From CAZNGF01 sp964572855 (lineage in GTDB: Bacteria > Bipolaricaulota > Bipolaricaulia > RBG-16-55-9 > JAJCYT01): a DNA stretch of 25,760 nucleotides. Positions within the stretch are counted from its first letter, which is position 1; every line of letters begins with the position of its first letter. The notes under the pieces were generated by a model. It saw only the letters and a list, made by a program, of their open reading frames with translations. It was not told where the DNA came from and did not search any database. The DNA lies in contig CAZNGF010000040.1 of assembly GCA_964572855.1 (NCBI GenBank), forward strand, positions 1-25,760, in the 5' to 3' direction. Below are positions 1 to 7,453 of this stretch, in pieces. The translations under genes and the position numbers were made by a program.

Positions 1-1
1 G

Positions 2-622
2 GCCGGCCTGCTCGCGCACGCGGGCCACGCGTACGCCGCGCGCGGCCGGGAGCAGATCGAGGTGGTTCACCGGGACACGGTCGCCAAACTCGGCGCGCTG
101 CGCGAGGCGTTGAGCGCGGCCGGCCTCCCGCCCGTCGCGCTCTCGGTGGGGGACACGCCCACCTGCAGCGCCGTCGGGGATTTCAGCGGTGTGGACGAGC
201 TGCGGCCCGGCAACTTCGTGTTCTACGACCTGATGCAGCTCGAGATCGGCGCCTGTCGTGAGCACGACCTCGCGCTGGCGCTGGCCTGCCCGGTGGTGGG
301 CGTGTACCCCGAGCGGGGCGAGCTCGCGCTCCACGGCGGCGCGGTCCACCTCTCAAAGGAGTTCTTGAACGGGGAGGACGGCACCCGCATCTACGGGCGC
401 GTCGCGCTGCCCGGCGACGGCGGCTGGGGAGCGATGATCCCGGACGCTTACGTCGCCTCGCTCTCGCAGGAACACGGGATCGTGAAGTCAGAGACGCTGG
501 TCGGGCAAGTCCAGGTCGGCGACCTGTTGCTCGTGCTCCCGGTCCACGCCTGCCTGACGGCGGACCTGATGCGCGCGTATCGGACGCTGGAGGGGGAGAC
601 GCTGGCGGCGGGGGACTTCTAG
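2..622 (+). CDS. D-threonine aldolase/D-serine dehydratase-like PLP enzyme, C-terminal part
   Basis: The reading frame is open from base 2 to the TAG at 620-622, so about 206 C-terminal residues are present and the start lies outside the window. Family knowledge: these fold-type III PLP enzymes have an alanine-racemase-like barrel followed by a zinc-binding D-serine-dehydratase-like domain. The PLP lysine would be in the missing part. The sequence shows the C-terminal domain: a LALACPVVGVYP strand region, a QEHG motif, and a VHAC motif near the end whose His and Cys match the zinc ligands of D-serine dehydratase. Likely reaction is aldol cleavage of D-3-hydroxyamino acids or dehydration of D-serine; the substrate cannot be told. 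It converges on the Uma2-family gene and the two stop codons share one CTAG. The GTG at 62 is an internal codon, not the start. Confidence 0.8.
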   Translation, partial: AGLLAHAGHAYAARGREQIEVVHRDTVAKLGALREALSAAGLPPVALSVGDTPTCSAVGDFSGVDELRPGNFVFYDLMQLEIGACREHDLALALACPVVGVYPERGELALHGGAVHLSKEFLNGEDGTRIYGRVALPGDGGWGAMIPDAYVASLSQEHGIVKSETLVGQVQVGDLLLVLPVHACLTADLMRAYRTLEGETLAAGDF

Positions 623-1185
623 CCGAGCACCTGTTCGACGGTCAGCCCCAGCGCGGGGAACGCTTGCGGGCTGAACGGCTCTTCGGCCCCGCGCTTGAGC
701 TGGCGGCTCTCGCGGTAGCTGTCTGGGGCGGGGTTGCGGTAGATCTCGACCTGATCCCCTTCCAGATTGACGATCCAGACTTCGGGAATACCGGCCCGCG
801 CGTAGGCCGGCAGCTTCGCGTTTCGGTCAAAGTCGACGGACGTGTCAGCAACTTCGATGAGTAGGAGTACATCGGAAGCGTTCGGATGTCGATCAGCATA
901 GAAATCATCGCGCGGTGCCAAGAGCGCCAAATCCGGTTCGGGCTCCGATGTGTCCGACAACGCGATGGGGTCTTGCACGCTCATGACCGCTTTGTCCCCC
1001 AGAGCCCTTAAGAGAAGGTGGTTGAGGCGCTTCACGCAACTGGCATGGCGATTCCCGATCGGTGTCATGCGAAAGATCTCCCCCCCGATGAGCTCGACGC
1101 GGTCGTCCTCCGACAGAATGCCCGTTTGGACCATCCGGTGATACTCGTCGACCGTGAAGTGCCGTCGCAGGACTTCGGTTGCCAT
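619..1185 (-). CDS. Uma2-family (DUF820) putative endonuclease
   Basis: This 188-residue protein matches the Uma2/DUF820 family, which has a PD-(D/E)XK-nuclease-like fold. Visible marks are an N-terminal VDEYHRM helix, VELIGGEIFRM, an EPEPDLALL strand carrying the putative acidic metal ligand, then LLIEVADTS and the FDRNAKLPAYARAGIPEVWIV segment typical of the family, with Lys in the nuclease-like position. Length is normal for the family. The ATG at 1185 has an AAGGAGG ribosome site 4 nt upstream. Its cellular role is unknown; such genes are found in many copies in cyanobacteria, Chloroflexota, Planctomycetota and Deinococcota. It is divergent from the dehydrogenase gene, with 118 bp between starts, and looks like a single-gene unit. 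Confidence 0.85.
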   Translation of the reverse strand: MATEVLRRHFTVDEYHRMVQTGILSEDDRVELIGGEIFRMTPIGNRHASCVKRLNHLLLRALGDKAVMSVQDPIALSDTSEPEPDLALLAPRDDFYADRHPNASDVLLLIEVADTSVDFDRNAKLPAYARAGIPEVWIVNLEGDQVEIYRNPAPDSYRESRQLKRGAEEPFSPQAFPALGLTVEQVLG

Positions 1186-1303
1186 AAACCCTCCTTGAGC
1201 CTATCGTAACGCGCTCGATTGAGGCTGCCAAGAGGTGTCGGTTGATGTTCCTCCGCCCGGTGCTTTCAATGGGGCTCACCTGGGAACGACGAGGAGGTTC
1301 GTT

Positions 1304-2416
1304 GTGAGGCCGTATGCGATCGTGACGCTGCCCGGCGACGGGGTCGGGCCGGAGGTGGTGGCGCAAGCGGTGCGCGTGCTGGACGGGACCGCGGCGCGCT
1401 TTGGCTTCGAGGTGAATATCGAGGAGATCCCCTGCGGCGGGCACTACTACGCCGCACACGGGGTCGAGTGGCCGGCAGGGTCGTTCGAAACATGCCGGCG
1501 GGCCGACGCGATCCTGCTGGGCGCGGTGGGACATGTCGAAAACGGACGGACCGTGTTCACCGAGCCGGGCAAGCCCTACCCCGAATCACAACTGGCGGGC
1601 TACGCCCAGGTGATCGGCAACCGCCAGCGGCTCGATCTCTACGCCAACGTGCGCCCCGTCAAGCTCTTTCCCGGCGTGCCGCAGAGGATCTCGGGCGGGT
1701 TCCAGCGGGCCTGGAAGCCGGAGCATGTGGACTACGTCATCGTGCGCGAGAACACCGAGGACGCCTACGCCGGCGGCACGGTCGAGTTCGACGGCGGCAA
1801 GCGGACCCCGATCACGATCACGCGCCGCGCCAGCGAGCGCGTGGCGCGCTTCGCCTTCGAACTGTGTCTGAAGCGAAACAAGCTTGGGAAAGTCACGTGC
1901 GTGGACAAGTCCAACGTGATCGGCGCGCACGCCCTCTTCCGCCAGGCCGTGGCCCAGGTGCGCGAGCGCGAGTTCCCGGAGCTGGAACTGGACTTCGCCT
2001 ACTTCGACGCCTTCTGCCTGCTCCAGCTGCAACAGCCCGAACACTACGACGTCGTGGTGGCGCCCAACCTGGTGGGCGACGTGATCAGCGACAACGGCAG
2101 CTTCGTCCAGGGGGGGATGGGCATGGCGCCGGCCGGCAACCTCGGCGAGGCCCACGCCATGTTCGAACCCGTCCACGGCTCGGCGCCCGCGCTGGCCGGC
2201 CGGGATGCGGCCAACCCGCTGGCGGCGATCCTCTCGGCAGGGATGCTGCTCGACTGGCTGGGAGCGCGGCACGCCGACGAGGCGCTCGAACAAGCCGCCC
2301 GCGCGCTCGAGCGGGCCGTGGCCGAGCTGCTGGCCGAGGGCGAGGCGCTGCCGCAGGATTTGGGAGGGAAAGCGAGCTGCAGCGAGATCGGGCAGGCGGT
2401 GCTCCAACGGCTGTGA
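1304..2416 (+). CDS. Isocitrate/isopropylmalate dehydrogenase-family protein
   Basis: The protein is 370 residues if it begins at the GTG at 1304, which has GAGGAGG 6 nt upstream; an ATG at 1235 in the same frame would add 23 poorly conserved residues and lacks such a site. Family marks in order are LPGDGVGPEVV at the N-terminus, LDLYANVRPVK (substrate-carboxylate Arg), RENTEDAYAG (catalytic Tyr), CVDKSNV (catalytic Lys), PNLVGDVISD (metal-binding Asp) and FEPVHGSAP with a following AANP (NAD(P) site). The family performs NAD(P)-linked oxidative decarboxylation of 2-hydroxy acids. Substrate cannot be settled; the convergent citrate synthase 30 bp away makes isocitrate a reasonable inference, but isopropylmalate or tartrate remain possible. 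Confidence 0.88.
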   Translation: MRPYAIVTLPGDGVGPEVVAQAVRVLDGTAARFGFEVNIEEIPCGGHYYAAHGVEWPAGSFETCRRADAILLGAVGHVENGRTVFTEPGKPYPESQLAGYAQVIGNRQRLDLYANVRPVKLFPGVPQRISGGFQRAWKPEHVDYVIVRENTEDAYAGGTVEFDGGKRTPITITRRASERVARFAFELCLKRNKLGKVTCVDKSNVIGAHALFRQAVAQVREREFPELELDFAYFDAFCLLQLQQPEHYDVVVAPNLVGDVISDNGSFVQGGMGMAPAGNLGEAHAMFEPVHGSAPALAGRDAANPLAAILSAGMLLDWLGARHADEALEQAARALERAVAELLAEGEALPQDLGGKASCSEIGQAVLQRL

Positions 2417-2446
2417 GCGCGCGCCCTTCGCTCGGAGTCGGGCGCC

Positions 2447-3583
2447 TTACCGCGGGGCCGGCCACGTCAGATCCTGCGGACCAACGTACTCCGAGGCCGG
2501 GCGGATGAGGCGGTTGTTCTCCAACTGTTCAAGCACGTGCGCGGTCCAGCCGCCCACGCGGCCTGCCGCGAACGTGGGGCTGAACAACTCGGTGGGTAAC
2601 TCGACGCCGTGCAGCACGAGCGCGGTGTAGAACTCGACGTTGGTTTGCAGGTTGCGGCCCGGTTTGTGCTCTTCCAGCAGGCGCAGCGCGGTTTGCTCTA
2701 CGGCCGTGGCCAGCTCGTAGAGCGCGCGGTCGCCGGCGCGGTCAAAGAGCTTTTCGGCCGCGTCGGAGAGCACGTCGGCGCGCGGATCGCGCACCTTGTA
2801 GACGCGATGACCGAACCCCATCAGGCGCTCGCCCCGGTCGAGCTTGGCGCGCAGCACTTCCTCGGCCCGTTCGGGCCGGCCGATCTCGAAGACGACCTCG
2901 AGCGCCGGGCCGGGCGCGCCGCCGTGCAGCGGACCTTTCAGCGCGCCGATCGCGCCCGTGACCGCCGAGACCATGTCAGAGAGCGTCGAGGTGATCACGC
3001 GCGCCGTGAAGGTGGAGGCGTTCATGCCGTGGTCGATCACGGTGGCCCAGTAGGTGTCCAGCGCGCGCACGTAGGCCGCGTCGGGTTTCTTCCCGTGGAT
3101 CAAATAGAGGTACTGCGCGGCCTGGCTCAGCTCGGGGTCGGGTGCCAGTTCGGCCTCCCCGCGCTTGAGGCGCCAGTACGTCCCCACGATCACGGGCACG
3201 CGCGCGGCGATCTGGCGCGCGCGGCGCTTGTTGGCCTCCACCGAGGCGTCGTCGGGGTCGGAGTCGAGCACGCTCAGCGTGTCCACGGCCATGCGCAGCG
3301 CGTCCATGGTCGGAACCCCCGCCGCAGCCGCCCCTTGCAGCACGGCGCGCGTGACCTCGGGCAGGTGAAGCTCCTCGCGCAGCGCGGCCTGGAACAGCGT
3401 CAGTTCGTTCTCATCCGGCAACCGACCCTCCCAGAGCAAATAGAGGGCCTGCTCGAAGGTGGCGTTGGGGGCAAGCTCCTCCAGCGGGTAGCCCGCGATC
3501 ACGAGCTTGCCGGCTTGCCCGTCCACGTGGCTCAGGCGGGTCTGGGCGGCGACGACGTTTTCCAGTCCGGCGACGGTGCTCAT
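2447..3583 (-). CDS. Citrate synthase / 2-methylcitrate synthase family
   Basis: A 378-residue type of citrate synthase without the N-terminal beta domain of the large proteobacterial enzyme. It condenses acetyl-CoA (or propionyl-CoA) with oxaloacetate. Marks are GLENVVAAQTRLSHVDG near the N-terminus, GPLHGGAP (catalytic His), GFGHRVYK (second His) and TNVEFY, where the usual catalytic Asp of NVDFY is Glu (residue 317). The ATG at 3583 has GGAGGA 8 nt upstream; the longer frame start at 3637 has no ribosome site and adds non-conserved residues. It faces the IDH-family gene, and the two ends are 30 bp apart with no clear terminator between. Citrate versus methylcitrate cannot be decided from sequence. 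Confidence 0.92.
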   Translation of the reverse strand: MSTVAGLENVVAAQTRLSHVDGQAGKLVIAGYPLEELAPNATFEQALYLLWEGRLPDENELTLFQAALREELHLPEVTRAVLQGAAAAGVPTMDALRMAVDTLSVLDSDPDDASVEANKRRARQIAARVPVIVGTYWRLKRGEAELAPDPELSQAAQYLYLIHGKKPDAAYVRALDTYWATVIDHGMNASTFTARVITSTLSDMVSAVTGAIGALKGPLHGGAPGPALEVVFEIGRPERAEEVLRAKLDRGERLMGFGHRVYKVRDPRADVLSDAAEKLFDRAGDRALYELATAVEQTALRLLEEHKPGRNLQTNVEFYTALVLHGVELPTELFSPTFAAGRVGGWTAHVLEQLENNRLIRPASEYVGPQDLTWPAPR

Positions 3584-3725
3584 CGATGGATCCTCCGAGA
3601 GTGTTTCGGCTTGGTTGGATGCGCCCCAGGATAGCAATGTGTAGGAGAATTTTCATGGACCAGGAGTGCCACACGAAACGAACGGGAATCGTTAGGTCAG
3701 TCACATATACAAGGCCATATCCCCC

Positions 3726-3788
3726 CTATGCCGGCCGGCGCACGCCCCAGCGCCACATCTCGCGCAGGTTGAGCTGCTTGCCGTACAT
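3726..3788 (-). CDS. Possible 20-residue micro-ORF downstream of the hydrolase gene
   Basis: Eighteen nucleotides past the hydrolase stop, an ATG at 3788 (a second one in frame at 3794) follows a purine-rich AGAGGGGG. It encodes MYGKQLNLREMWRWGVRRPA and a TAG stop. Three Trp/Tyr and several Arg/Lys residues in so short a peptide are unusual. A stop codon lies just upstream in frame, so it is not an extension of another gene. It could be a real small protein, a coupled leader, or the C-terminal remnant of a lost gene. No family is recognised. Confidence 0.3.
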   Translation of the reverse strand: MYGKQLNLREMWRWGVRRPA

Positions 3789-3806
3789 CAGCATCCCCCT
3801 CTACCC

Positions 3807-5603
3807 TCACAACCCCGCCCGCTCGCGCACCCAGCCGGCCACCAGCTCCAGCACGCGCGGGTCCACGGGCTCGTCCACGTGGCGGTACCGCATGTTGGGC
3901 GCTTCGGGATGGTGGCGCAGTAGGTGGTTGAGGTCGGGCAGCAGGTGGAGCGTGACGGCCCCGTTGCCGGCTTCCTCCAGCGCATCGTGCATGCGCTCGG
4001 CCTCGGCGGGCGGGACCTGCAGGTCTTTTTCGCCCTGGACGATCAGGACGGGCACGTCCACCTGTCCGAGCGTGGCGGCCGGGTCGTGGGCGAAGTGCTG
4101 GCGGTACCAGGTCAGCGAGATGCTGGCCTTGTTGGCCTCGAACGACGCCTCGGTCATCGAGGGCAGCCGTTGCTTGATCTGTTCGTAGCTGAAGTCCTCC
4201 CAGTCGCCCTCGCTGCCCTTGACGAACTCGATGAAGGCCCGGGTCTGTTCCAGTTCCCGCTCGATCTGCTCCGGCGGGGTGTCGCTGGCCTGCCGGATGA
4301 GCTGGGTCTGCTCCAGGATGATCCAGTCCAGCGGGTGGACCGCGGCGCCCGAGATCACGACGATCCCGTCCAGCCCGCCCTCGGCCGCCAGGATCGGGGC
4401 CAGGATGCCGCCCTCGCTGTGGCCCAGGACGTAGACGCGCGCGGGGTCGACCTCCGGCCGGGACTTGAGCCAGTCCAGCCCGGCGCGCGCGTCGTCCAGC
4501 AGGTCGTGCATGCCGGCCTTGGCGAAGTCGCCGCCGCTTTGGCCCACGCCGCGCTTGTCGTAGCGCAGGCTGGCGGCGCCGGCCCGCGCCAGCCGGTGGG
4601 CCAGCTCGCGGAAGACGTTGAGCGCGAGGCCGGGGGCGTTCTCGTCCCGATCGACGGGGCCGGAGCCGTGCAGCATCAGGACGGCCGGATAGGGCCCGCC
4701 GTCGTCGGCCGGCCGCGCCAGCGTGCCGGCCAGCGTCACGGCGCCGCTGTCGAACGAGACGTCCCGCTCGACCACCCCGGCGGGCAGGGTCGTGCTGGCC
4801 GGCGTCTCCTCGGAAGCCGAGAAGCCGTCCGGGAACAAGTCGCTGTGATAGGCGAGCGCGTCCTGGGCGGCGAATTCGACCCCGAACACGGTGTCACCCT
4901 GCGCGTAGAGCCGGATCTGCTGGTCGCCGAACTGGAGCGTGTAGCGCCGGGCCGGGACCAGCTCCGCGCGCCCGGGCGCTTGCAGCGTGACCGCGACCGG
5001 CGCTTGCACCCGCAGCGGCAGCGCGGTCATGGCCTGGGGCACGAGCGCGCTGCCGCTCAGCACGAGGTCGGTGCCGGCTTGGCGCGCCGCGTCGTCCCCG
5101 GCGCGCAGTTGGCGGTAGAGCCAGACGTAGTGGCTGATCACGTTGTTGTCCAGCACGAACACGGGCGAGTCGGGCGTCAGGGTCTGCTGGCGGTCCGTAG
5201 GCCCCGCGCTCAGGCTCAGGACGACCTCGTCGGCCGAGAACGCGGCCGTGACCCTCTGGGTCCCGCCCGGCACCTCGACGTCGAGGTCGTAGTTTCGGGG
5301 CTGACTGCCCGCAAAGCGCAGCGTCTGATGCATCGAAATCGCGGTGTTTTGGACATCCAGCTCGACCGTCGAGCTGAGCACCTCGCCGGCGGGCGTGCGC
5401 CAGAGCTTGAACGTCTCCTCCCCGACCACGTTGTCCCCCTGCCGCAGGGTGTAGGCGCCCTGCAGCACGAGCTCGCCGCCTTCGACGGCGACGTGCGCTC
5501 CCCGCTCCTCGCTCCCGGGCGTGGGCGCACCGCTTGGGAGCAAGAAGAAGAGCGCGGCCGCCAGCGCGGCCACCGCCACCAGAATCCACTTCCAAAGGTC
5601 CAT
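3807..5603 (-). CDS. Membrane-anchored or secreted alpha/beta hydrolase
   Basis: The 598-residue protein has an N-terminal hydrophobic stretch (about residues 5-24, WILVAVAALAAALFF) acting as signal anchor or signal peptide, without a lipobox Cys. About 300 residues of beta-rich sequence of unknown type follow, then an alpha/beta hydrolase domain of the peptidase S9/acyl-esterase kind. The catalytic triad is readable: Ser396 in GHSEGG, Asp527 in GEKDLQVPP and His560 in PDLNHLL. The oxyanion region is LMLHGSGP and the YDKRGVGQSGG motif is typical. The start at 5603 is chosen because the hydrophobic segment begins there; the frame continues upstream to 5801 but gives no recognisable protein. 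Substrate is unknown. It is a separate unit beyond the end of the haem operon. Confidence 0.85.
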   Translation of the reverse strand: MDLWKWILVAVAALAAALFFLLPSGAPTPGSEERGAHVAVEGGELVLQGAYTLRQGDNVVGEETFKLWRTPAGEVLSSTVELDVQNTAISMHQTLRFAGSQPRNYDLDVEVPGGTQRVTAAFSADEVVLSLSAGPTDRQQTLTPDSPVFVLDNNVISHYVWLYRQLRAGDDAARQAGTDLVLSGSALVPQAMTALPLRVQAPVAVTLQAPGRAELVPARRYTLQFGDQQIRLYAQGDTVFGVEFAAQDALAYHSDLFPDGFSASEETPASTTLPAGVVERDVSFDSGAVTLAGTLARPADDGGPYPAVLMLHGSGPVDRDENAPGLALNVFRELAHRLARAGAASLRYDKRGVGQSGGDFAKAGMHDLLDDARAGLDWLKSRPEVDPARVYVLGHSEGGILAPILAAEGGLDGIVVISGAAVHPLDWIILEQTQLIRQASDTPPEQIERELEQTRAFIEFVKGSEGDWEDFSYEQIKQRLPSMTEASFEANKASISLTWYRQHFAHDPAATLGQVDVPVLIVQGEKDLQVPPAEAERMHDALEEAGNGAVTLHLLPDLNHLLRHHPEAPNMRYRHVDEPVDPRVLELVAGWVRERAGL

Positions 5604-5659
5604 GTACTCACCGTCCCTTTCCGAGCTGATCAGTGCGAATTCGCGGTAGCGGCCTGTGC

Positions 5660-5679
5660 TTCGGGTGCCAGGCACCGAA
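5660..5679. repeat. REP-like palindrome upstream of the hydrolase
   Basis: An almost perfect inverted repeat: TTCGGGTGCC, one A, then GGCACCGAA. The GGTGCC/GGCACC core resembles short REP-type palindromes of GC-rich genomes. It sits 57 bp before the hydrolase start and could equally be a hairpin in its leader or an operator. Confidence 0.35.
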
Positions 5680-5801
5680 CACGCGCCGCCCCGCTGCCGA
5701 CGTCCAGGATGACCCAGCGTGACGATTGGATCAACCGCGCGTACTCGCGGCAGGGTAGGGCGACCGCCGTCAGGCCTCCATGACGCATCCCATGAAGGCA
5801 T

Positions 5802-5815
5802 CTGATTCGGATCAA
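5802..5815. promoter_or_regulatory. FNR/CRP-like palindrome
   Basis: On the minus strand this reads TTGATCCGAATCAG, close to the FNR consensus TTGAT-N4-ATCAA. It lies between the end of the haem operon and the hydrolase gene, about 200 bp before the hydrolase start. Two similar sites occur at 21088-21123. The assignment is by pattern only. Confidence 0.35.
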
Positions 5816-5825
5816 AACGAAGTTT

Positions 5826-6053
5826 CTAGGAGTGCCAGCGCCTGTCGCGCGGGCGGAAACGTCCGGCGAGCCGGTCGCCGTGGCGCAGCAGCGCCCCCGG
5901 CACGACGCCGCACAGGTGCGGGATCAAGAACGGGAGCATGGGGACGTTGGGATCGAACCAGAGCTTGAGCGCGAAGTAGGGCACCCAGCAGGCCACGCCC
6001 AGCAGGATCAGGACGCGCCCGAGCGCCTTCCTTCGGGCCGCGTTCACGCGCAT
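5826..6053 (-). CDS. Small two-helix membrane protein at the end of the haem operon
   Basis: A 75-residue protein whose ATG (6053) lies inside the last codons of the upstream oxidase gene (10-nt overlap) and is preceded by GGGAGGGGG about 7 nt away. After a basic N-terminus (RVNAARRKALGR) comes a hydrophobic segment VLILLGVACWVPYFALKLW, a short polar turn DPNVP, a second hydrophobic segment MLPFLIPHLCGVVPGALL, and an Arg-rich tail. This predicts two membrane helices with both ends in the cytoplasm. Coupling to the haem genes suggests a role with haem synthesis, for instance tethering or helping the membrane-associated oxidase, but that is inference. I do not recognise a named family. Confidence 0.75.
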   Translation of the reverse strand: MRVNAARRKALGRVLILLGVACWVPYFALKLWFDPNVPMLPFLIPHLCGVVPGALLRHGDRLAGRFRPRDRRWHS

Positions 6054-7453
6054 ACGGCATCCCCCTCCCGCAAGGATCGCAGCACGCGCCCGGCAGCGTC
6101 ACGCGCGCCCTTGACGCAGTCGGGCAGGCCGATCCCGCGATACCCCGCGCCGACCAAGTGCAGGCTCGGGAAAGGGTCCAGGGCGCGCTCGATGCGCTCC
6201 AGCCGCGCCAGGTGGCCCACCTCGTACTGCGGCATAGCCCGCGGCCAGCGGTGCACGCGCGCAAGCAGGGGAGCGCCTTGGGCTCCGACGAGCTCGCGCA
6301 GCTCCTCGCTGGCCAGCCCGACGAGCGCGTCGTCGTCCAGCGCCAGGGCGTCCGAAACGCCGCGCTTGCCGAAGAAACAGCGCAAGAGCGCCAGGTGTTC
6401 CGGCGCGCGCCCGGGCCACTTGGAGCTGCTCCAGGTACAGGCCGTCAGCGCGCGCCCCTCCGTGCGCGGCACGAGAAAGCCCGTGGCGTCCAGCGGGTGC
6501 GCCACCGCGCGCCGCTCGAACCCCAGCGTGACCACGGCGGTCGAGGCGTAGGGGATGGCGCCCAGCTGTTCGGCGGCTGCGGGGCTCAAGGGAGCGAGCA
6601 ACTCGGCGGCGGCGAAGGCGGGCGTGGTCAGGACGACGTGGTCGGCTTCGAGCCGTTGCCCGGAGCCCAGCTCAAGCGCGTACGCGTCGTCGGCAAGCCG
6701 CTCCAGCGACACGGCGCGCTGGCCGCAAACGATCTGCACGCCGACCAGCGCGGCTTCGAGACTGTCGACCAACGTCCCCAGCCCCGTCTCCAGGCTCGTG
6801 AACATGGGCGCCTTCGGCCCCTTGGCCTTCGCCTTGCGCCGGAACGCGAGCGCGCCGCGGATCAGGTTGCCGTGCTCTCGCTCCAGCGCGCGCAGGGTGG
6901 GGAAGGTGGCCTCTAAGCTGAGCCGGTCCGCGTCGGCGGCGTAGACCCCGGCCAAAAGCGGCTCGGCCAGGCGCTCCAGCGACTCGTCGCCCAGCCGGCG
7001 GCGCACGAAGCCGCCGAGCGACTCGTCCCCGTCGTCGCGTTTCGGCGGGACGAACGGCTCCAGCCCCATGCGCAGCTTGCCCGCGAGCGAGAACAGGTCA
7101 CTGGTGAGAAAGCCCAGGAAGTCGGAGGGGATAAACCCCATCGCCCCGCGCGGCAGCCGCCGCATGCGCCCCCCCTGGAGCACGAAGGTCTTTCGACCGG
7201 GCAAGGGGCTGATGAGCTGGCCTTCGAGCCCGAGCGCCTTGCACAGGTCAAGCGCCCACGGCTTCTGGGTCAGCATCGCGTCCGGGCCGGCCTCGATCAC
7301 ACACCCTTGCGCGCGCTCGGTTTGAATCTTGCCGCCCAGCCGTTCGTCCTTCTCGACCACGGTGATCGAGAGTTCGGGCGCGCTCTTGTTCAGGAAATAC
7401 GCGGTCGCCAACCCCGAGATCCCGCCGCCCACCACGACGACGCGCCCGCTCAT
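6044..7453 (-). CDS. hemG: Coproporphyrinogen/protoporphyrinogen oxidase, HemY/CgoX type
   Basis: A 469-residue FAD protein of the HemY family, not the small flavodoxin-like HemG of E. coli. The N-terminal dinucleotide site is VVVVGGGISGLATAYFLNK, followed by VVEKDERLGGKI and IEAGPDAML; the C-terminal FAD segment LHLVGAGYRGIGLPDCVKGA is also present. In organisms with HemQ this enzyme oxidises coproporphyrinogen III to coproporphyrin III (CgoX/HemY); sequence alone does not separate that from protoporphyrinogen oxidation. The ATG at 7453 overlaps the ferrochelatase stop as ATGA, and longer upstream extensions of the frame run through the ferrochelatase gene and are rejected. The gene ends inside the start of the small membrane protein. 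The oxygen-using mechanism matters beside the radical SAM gene of the same operon. Confidence 0.93.
   Translation of the reverse strand: MSGRVVVVGGGISGLATAYFLNKSAPELSITVVEKDERLGGKIQTERAQGCVIEAGPDAMLTQKPWALDLCKALGLEGQLISPLPGRKTFVLQGGRMRRLPRGAMGFIPSDFLGFLTSDLFSLAGKLRMGLEPFVPPKRDDGDESLGGFVRRRLGDESLERLAEPLLAGVYAADADRLSLEATFPTLRALEREHGNLIRGALAFRRKAKAKGPKAPMFTSLETGLGTLVDSLEAALVGVQIVCGQRAVSLERLADDAYALELGSGQRLEADHVVLTTPAFAAAELLAPLSPAAAEQLGAIPYASTAVVTLGFERRAVAHPLDATGFLVPRTEGRALTACTWSSSKWPGRAPEHLALLRCFFGKRGVSDALALDDDALVGLASEELRELVGAQGAPLLARVHRWPRAMPQYEVGHLARLERIERALDPFPSLHLVGAGYRGIGLPDCVKGARDAAGRVLRSLREGDAVCA

Noticed and set aside
3924..5783. A 619-codon plus-strand open frame opposite the hydrolase gene
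   Set aside because: It is an antisense shadow of a GC-rich gene: its sequence is Arg/Gly/Val-rich with no domain, while the minus strand has a clear catalytic triad.
5604..5801. N-terminal extension of the hydrolase to 5801
   Set aside because: It would bury the signal-anchor sequence 66 residues inside the protein and runs through a palindrome; no ribosome site.
7190..7201. TTTCGACCGGGC, resembling half of the hemA operator
   Set aside because: Only one arm is present and it lies within the oxidase coding sequence.
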